Shown in pieces: positions 5,456 to 9,362 of a stretch of 9,362 nucleotides of DNA. The translations under genes were made by a program, and so were the position numbers. The first letter of the stretch is position 1. The number at the start of each line of letters is the position of its first letter. The stretch is from positions 1 through 9,362 of the forward strand of contig DOQE01000042.1 of NCBI GenBank assembly GCA_003512585.1, in the 5' to 3' direction. This DNA comes from Bacillota bacterium. GTDB lineage: Bacteria > Bacillota_I > Bacilli_A > RFN20 > CAG-826. Under the pieces are notes generated by a model. That model searched no databases. It was given only the letters and a program-made list of their open reading frames with translations, and was not told where the DNA came from.

Positions 5456-7321
5456 ATGGATAATTCTAAAAAACTGACATTGCGTTGCATAAAAAAATAT
5501 TTAGATATAGATAAAAACGAAATAGTAAAAGCCAAATTAGCCGTCAATAGCTTTGAAGTATTTAAAAATGGCAAATTAATTAACGTTCCTCTCGATAATG
5601 TATTAACACCATTAGAAGAAGGATCGACTAATGAAAATGATGTTGAATCATTCTTTTCTAATTTTGATGAAAGCAAGATAATAATTAAATCCAATTATGA
5701 GAAAGATAGAGAAACATTAAATTTCCATCTTTCTTTATTGACGTTAAAAAATGTAGTTGAACGTTCTTATGCAAAAGGAGATTTCTCTTTGCGTGATTGG
5801 GACTTATATTGCTATAATGCGGTTTATCTAGATAAGGATTTATATAGATTATATTTATTTGATGGATGCGATGAAAAGGATCCTTTTTTTACAAAAGAAG
5901 AGACGATAGTATTTTCCTTTATTGGCGATTTAATCAATTTAGACAAAAACGATTTAATCGCTATTTCTGATTTTATAATCGATTTAAACAACGCTTATAA
6001 GGAGCTAGGCTGCAATCCAAGTTTTAAACAATATAGTTATAACCAACTTGCACATATTTGTTCTTATTTTGAAATAAATAAAAATAAATTAGAAAACAAC
6101 GAAGAAGCTTTGTATTTATATGATAAATGTTTAGAGGTATTAAATGATAAATATCATTCAATACGGGCCTTAAAAACTTTAGCTTATTCTCATTATTTTG
6201 GAACTTCCTATGAAGCAGCAGATTATAAAAAAGCAGAAGATAATTTGCTTCTGCTTTATGGAAACGGAGACCCTCAGGCGGCTTATTTTCTTGGCTGTTT
6301 ATATTTAGAACATAACCCAAATGGTTCTTCGGATTTAGAACAAGCTTATCCTTTTCTATCTATAGCTTCTTCCTTTGGGATAATGGAGGCCAAATTGAAA
6401 GTAGGGGATTTATACTCCAATAAAGACTTTTCTAACTATTCAATAGACTTATCCGATGAAATGTATAATCACGTCTATTACTACATGTTAAAAGATTTTG
6501 TCGATGAAAAGTATGCTTTGCCTTTTGCTGATGCTGCCTATAGGATTTCCCTTACTTTTAGAAATGGTGATTTTCGCCATGTCGACATAGAAATGGAAAC
6601 AGGTTTTCTTTTGTTTGCTAGATATGCGATTAAGAAAAAATTATTAGTTGCCAATAACCAAGATAATCTTTCTTTGTCTTATTTAATTGACTCTAGGTAT
6701 AAGGAAATAAAAACGGAGGTAGACGCCAATAATGAATTGACTAGCGAAAATGATTTTTATTTTGGCTTTACTCAATTTTTTAAGCAATCTAACTCGGTTA
6801 TGGTTAAAAATATTAAAAGAGATGGCGCTTATATTTCCTTTGATTTGGAATCTTTTTATGGAAACAAAACACTTTTATCTTTTTTAAAAGTAAAAAAAGC
6901 ATGTTTTCTTAAATCGATTAGATACAAAATAAAAACTGATAAATCGACTTATTTTCCTAGTAGGAATTTTACTTTTTCTAATGCCGATGTGCATATAGAA
7001 AAAGATAATAATTATATTGTTTTCGTCGGTTTATCCATTAAATCTAGAAGCAGTATTTATCTTCCTTTTGTCTCTTTTTCCCCTATATTGAATGAAGATA
7101 ATAGCAAATTGGTTACCTTAATTAGCGTTAGTAGTGATTTAGGCTTGGCAAACCCTTTAGTCAAAACGCTTGATTTTTTGTGCGTTGATGAAGAAATTAA
7201 ACTTGGCGATTTGGTTTTGTTACCAAATAAAAACAAAGCCAAGGTTATTTCTATACTTAAATGCAAGGAAGACGATTTGGAATTGCCTAAAGAACTTTAT
7301 GGAGTCGCAAAAAAGATATAG
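5456..7321 (+). CDS. Sel1/TPR-repeat protein with a C-terminal small beta-barrel-like module
   Basis: A cytoplasmic protein of 621 residues with no signal peptide or TM segment. The N-terminal ~200 residues are unrecognised. Helical repeats follow: a TPR-like unit near 203-232, then two clear Sel1-type units near 236-266 (Gly-Asp-Pro-Gln-Ala-Ala-Tyr-Phe-Leu-Gly) and 273-303 (Gly-Ile-Met-Glu-Ala-Lys-Leu-Lys-Val-Gly-Asp-Leu-Tyr). These motifs usually serve protein-protein contacts. Residues 440-570 look beta-rich. The last ~45 residues (Leu-Gly-Asp-Leu-Val-Leu-Leu-Pro, then Lys-Val-Ile-Ser-Ile and Leu-Pro-Lys-Glu) resemble the C-terminal module seen in many gut Firmicutes repeat proteins, which has a KOW/PriA-like pattern (recollection, not a search). 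The ATG at 5456 has a weak purine-rich AGGGA five nt upstream. Role unknown; it is monocistronic by its spacing. Confidence 0.75.
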   Translation: MDNSKKLTLRCIKKYLDIDKNEIVKAKLAVNSFEVFKNGKLINVPLDNVLTPLEEGSTNENDVESFFSNFDESKIIIKSNYEKDRETLNFHLSLLTLKNVVERSYAKGDFSLRDWDLYCYNAVYLDKDLYRLYLFDGCDEKDPFFTKEETIVFSFIGDLINLDKNDLIAISDFIIDLNNAYKELGCNPSFKQYSYNQLAHICSYFEINKNKLENNEEALYLYDKCLEVLNDKYHSIRALKTLAYSHYFGTSYEAADYKKAEDNLLLLYGNGDPQAAYFLGCLYLEHNPNGSSDLEQAYPFLSIASSFGIMEAKLKVGDLYSNKDFSNYSIDLSDEMYNHVYYYMLKDFVDEKYALPFADAAYRISLTFRNGDFRHVDIEMETGFLLFARYAIKKKLLVANNQDNLSLSYLIDSRYKEIKTEVDANNELTSENDFYFGFTQFFKQSNSVMVKNIKRDGAYISFDLESFYGNKTLLSFLKVKKACFLKSIRYKIKTDKSTYFPSRNFTFSNADVHIEKDNNYIVFVGLSIKSRSSIYLPFVSFSPILNEDNSKLVTLISVSSDLGLANPLVKTLDFLCVDEEIKLGDLVLLPNKNKAKVISILKCKEDDLELPKELYGVAKKI

Positions 7322-7344
7322 CTTCTTTTTTGTTTAATAAGAGA

Positions 7345-7384
7345 TTTTAGACACAATAAAGTAAAGTGTTTAAAAATGTTTTTT
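7345..7384 (+). terminator. Possible AT-rich terminator after the Sel1-type gene
   Basis: TTTTAGACAC (7345-7354) pairs with GTGTTTAAAA (7366-7375), ten pairs with one G-T wobble, an 11-nt loop, then ATG and six T (7379-7384). Only two G-C pairs make it weak. It touches the -35 of the next gene, so it may instead act as an operator. Confidence 0.42.
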
Positions 7385-7410
7385 ACTATTTGCTGACATA
7401 TATGTACAAT
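7382..7410 (+). promoter_or_regulatory. Promoter of the acyltransferase gene, probable leaderless start
   Basis: TTTACT (7382-7387; 4 of 6 to TTGACA), a 17-bp spacer and TACAAT (7405-7410; 5 of 6 to TATAAT). Eight nt separate the -10 from ATG 7419, so transcription should start within a few bases of the ATG. No Shine-Dalgarno sequence is present. Confidence 0.6.
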
Positions 7411-7418
7411 TAACCGCG

Positions 7419-8714
7419 ATGAAAAACAAAGAAACCTTACAAGAAAAGATTAACCATAGGAAATATCATAGGCCGAACAAATTTTTATATTCTCTTTTAA
7501 AAAATGTCGTTATAGATAGGATTCTTGCCCCGAAATATAACATCCATTATCAAATAAATGATGATATAAATAAAGAAAAAGGCCCTTGTTTTCTTATCTT
7601 TAACCATCAGTCAAGAATCGATTATGTTTGGGCAGTCCAAGCTACTTATCCAAGAAGATTGAATTTCGTGGTTGGATATAATGAATTTTTTAGATCCCAT
7701 TTAAAATTTATTCTAAAAATAGCTAACGCCATTCCTAAGAAAAATTTTGTTATCGATCTTCCTTCAATGCGAGGCATTGATTCTATTATAAAGCAAGGAG
7801 GGACCATTGCTTTTTCTCCTGAAGGAATGTCATCCATTTCTGGGCATAACCAACCTGTTGTAGCTGGAACTGGAAAATTCTTTAAGCATTATGGCATCCC
7901 TATTTATCTATTAAAGACAGAGGGGGCATTTCTTACAAATACCAAGTCTTGTCTAGACGAAAGAAAAGGGCGAATCGATGCTCAATTGGTAAAACTATTT
8001 TCTAGTGAAGACTTAAAACAATTGGATGCGGACGAAATAGAAGCTAAAGTCAATAAAGCCCTGACTCATGATGATTATGTTTGGAATGAAAAAGAAAAAG
8101 TCCATTACGAAACTTTTAACCACATCTGCAAAGATATGGAATACATTTGCTATAAATGTCCTAGCTGTGGGACTGAATTTCAAATGAAAGGGGAAGGAGA
8201 TAAGATTTATTGCAAAAAATGTGGCTGCGGGGCTAAAGTTGACGACACTTACGCCCTTTCTCCCTTAACTAAAGATTCCAAACTCCCAAAAAATATTTCC
8301 AATTGGTTTGATCTAGAAAGGAAAGATGTTTATAACGAAATAAAGATAAACCCCCATTATGAGTTCAAACAACAAGTTAAATTAGGAAAACTAGATCCTT
8401 ATAAGCCTTTAAAGAATAAGAAGACAAGTCTAGTTTGCGGCGAAGGTGAATTCATCATTAATCATGAAGGCGTTAGTTATAACGGCACAAAAGATGGAGC
8501 TTCTTATTGCTTTAAACTAGATTATGATGAGATAAATACCTTTGGGATGCCTACTGATACTAGTTATCTTTCTTTATATTATGATGGCCAATATTTTGAT
8601 ATTATCCCTACTCATCCAACTAGCATAAAAATGCTTCTTCTAGTTGAAGAAATGCATAGGCTTCATGTTAATAGGTGGAAAGCCTTGCCAAATGAAAGCT
8701 GGATTTACGATTAA
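7419..8714 (+). CDS. PlsC-type 1-acylglycerol-3-phosphate acyltransferase with C-terminal zinc ribbon
   Basis: Predicted to transfer an acyl chain to lysophosphatidic acid in phospholipid synthesis at the inner face of the membrane. Residues ~40-200 form the PlsC domain: the catalytic motif is Asn62-His63-x4-Asp68, and the second motif is Phe132-Ser-Pro-Glu-Gly136, here followed by Met-Ser-Ser rather than the usual Thr-Arg-Ser. A hydrophobic Gly-Ile-Pro-Ile-Tyr-Leu-Leu stretch (159-166) matches the last conserved block. A four-cysteine zinc ribbon follows: Cys247-x2-Cys250 and Cys265-x2-Cys268. Then comes ~150 residues of unrecognised, beta-rich sequence. Ordinary PlsC proteins are about 200-260 residues, so the C-terminal half is an addition; I recall similar long forms in Firmicutes. 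Its stop codon overlaps that of the convergent Mrp-like gene. Confidence 0.85.
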   Translation: MKNKETLQEKINHRKYHRPNKFLYSLLKNVVIDRILAPKYNIHYQINDDINKEKGPCFLIFNHQSRIDYVWAVQATYPRRLNFVVGYNEFFRSHLKFILKIANAIPKKNFVIDLPSMRGIDSIIKQGGTIAFSPEGMSSISGHNQPVVAGTGKFFKHYGIPIYLLKTEGAFLTNTKSCLDERKGRIDAQLVKLFSSEDLKQLDADEIEAKVNKALTHDDYVWNEKEKVHYETFNHICKDMEYICYKCPSCGTEFQMKGEGDKIYCKKCGCGAKVDDTYALSPLTKDSKLPKNISNWFDLERKDVYNEIKINPHYEFKQQVKLGKLDPYKPLKNKKTSLVCGEGEFIINHEGVSYNGTKDGASYCFKLDYDEINTFGMPTDTSYLSLYYDGQYFDIIPTHPTSIKMLLLVEEMHRLHVNRWKALPNESWIYD

Positions 8715-9362
8715 TTCTTTTTTAACTCGTTTATTGCCTTGCTAATATTAGATAGATATCTTCCTTGATAAGATTCTATTCTGCCTTTGTCACATAAAGA
8801 TGCCAAATTTGGATCAATTGGTAGATAATCAATGTTTTTTATATCATATTTTTGGCATAATTCTTCGATATTGCTTTTGCCAAAGGGATATATCTTTTCG
8901 CCACAGTGGGGGCATTGACAATACGATAAATTCGATACCAAACCAATAACAGGCACATTCATCATTTTGGCCATTCTTAGGGCTTTTTCTACGATTAAGG
9001 AAACTAAGTCTTGAGGTGAGGTAACTATAATGATTCCATCTACTGGGATGGATTGGAAAACCGTTAACGGGACATCTCCTGTTCCCGGTGGCATATCTAT
9101 ATATAGTTCATCAACTTCGCCATAATCGACATTAGAAAAGAATTGCTCTATTAAATTAGCAATTACCGGTCCTCTCCAAATTACGGGGTCGGCCTTATCT
9201 TCTGTTAATTCGTTTAAGGAAATTGTTTTTATACCTGTTTTTGAATAGACCGGGAAGATGGTATTTTCATTGCCCATGGCCATTTCGTTTATTCCAAAAA
9301 TAGTAGGGATGGATGGACCCGTTATATCAGCGTCCATTAAAGCTACTTCCTTATTTTCTCTT
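8711..9362 (-). CDS. mrp: Mrp/ApbC/NBP35-family Fe-S cluster carrier ATPase (N-terminus outside window)
   Basis: P-loop ATPase thought to carry [4Fe-4S] clusters to apo-proteins in the cytoplasm. The frame is open to the right edge: codons before the internal Met at 9337 read Asn-Lys-Glu-Val-Ala-Leu and continue into Met-Asp-Ala-Asp-Ile-Thr-Gly-Pro-Ser, which is mid-protein in this family. The deviant Walker A (Gly-Lys-Gly-Gly-Val-Gly-Lys-Ser) must lie beyond the window. Visible family signatures are Asp-Met-Pro-Pro-Gly-Thr-Gly-Asp at 9074-9097 (Walker B region), the following Thr-Ser-Pro-Gln-Asp-Leu-Val, and Cys-Pro-His-Cys at 8903-8914, the CxxC that binds the bridging cluster. The reading frame is intact and the C-terminus is of usual length. 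It ends convergently with the acyltransferase gene with no terminator between them. Confidence 0.93.
   Translation of the reverse strand, partial: RENKEVALMDADITGPSIPTIFGINEMAMGNENTIFPVYSKTGIKTISLNELTEDKADPVIWRGPVIANLIEQFFSNVDYGEVDELYIDMPPGTGDVPLTVFQSIPVDGIIIVTSPQDLVSLIVEKALRMAKMMNVPVIGLVSNLSYCQCPHCGEKIYPFGKSNIEELCQKYDIKNIDYLPIDPNLASLCDKGRIESYQGRYLSNISKAINELKKN

Noticed and set aside
9335..9337. ATG as the start of the Mrp-like protein
   Set aside because: Upstream in-frame codons encode the conserved residues before Met-Asp-Ala-Asp, and the Walker A motif is missing, so the start lies beyond the window.

Overview
The window is AT-rich (about one-third G+C by eye), densely coded bacterial chromosome. 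Low-GC Firmicutes-type proteins, the style of the large-ectodomain ABC-2 permease, and the TrmH-like, VanZ-like and Pr6Pr-like genes suggest an uncultured or poorly described Bacilli lineage near the Erysipelotrichales or Mollicutes border. This placement is an inference. The genetic code looks standard: Trp is TGG, and TGA ends the TrmH-like and Nudix genes, so this is not a UGA-Trp mollicute. I see no insertion sequence, CRISPR array, prophage block or toxin-antitoxin operon.

Layout, left to right. (1) Positions 1-2237 (+) hold the 3' part of an ABC-2 type exporter permease with a very large ectodomain, closed by a strong bidirectional hairpin terminator. (2) A TrmH/SpoU-family RNA methyltransferase (-) converges on that terminator. 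It is divergent from a small (+) gene that loosely resembles the phage BECR-type nuclease fold. (3) A VanZ-like membrane protein (+) collides tail to tail, with a 21-bp overlap, with a six-TM Pr6Pr-like membrane protein (-). (4) A divergent promoter region with a palindromic -10 block serves the Pr6Pr-like gene and a Nudix hydrolase (+). (5) A lone tRNA-His (GTG) follows, with its own promoter and terminator. (6) A 621-residue Sel1/TPR-repeat protein (+) comes next. (7) A PlsC-type acyltransferase with a C-terminal zinc ribbon (+) follows. (8) A Mrp/ApbC-type Fe-S carrier ATPase (-) runs off the right edge; its stop codon interlocks with that of the acyltransferase.

Most genes look like single transcription units rather than one pathway operon. 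They are housekeeping or envelope functions: export, phospholipid synthesis, RNA modification, Fe-S transfer and nucleotide clean-up. The most notable signal is in the start regions. Several ATG codons lack a Shine-Dalgarno sequence and sit 6-8 nt after a -10-like hexamer (Nudix, acyltransferase, TrmH-like, perhaps VanZ-like). This would place the transcription start on or beside the start codon, so leaderless mRNAs are likely. The best candidate for an undescribed protein is the small BECR-like gene next to the TrmH-like gene. Neither is proven here.
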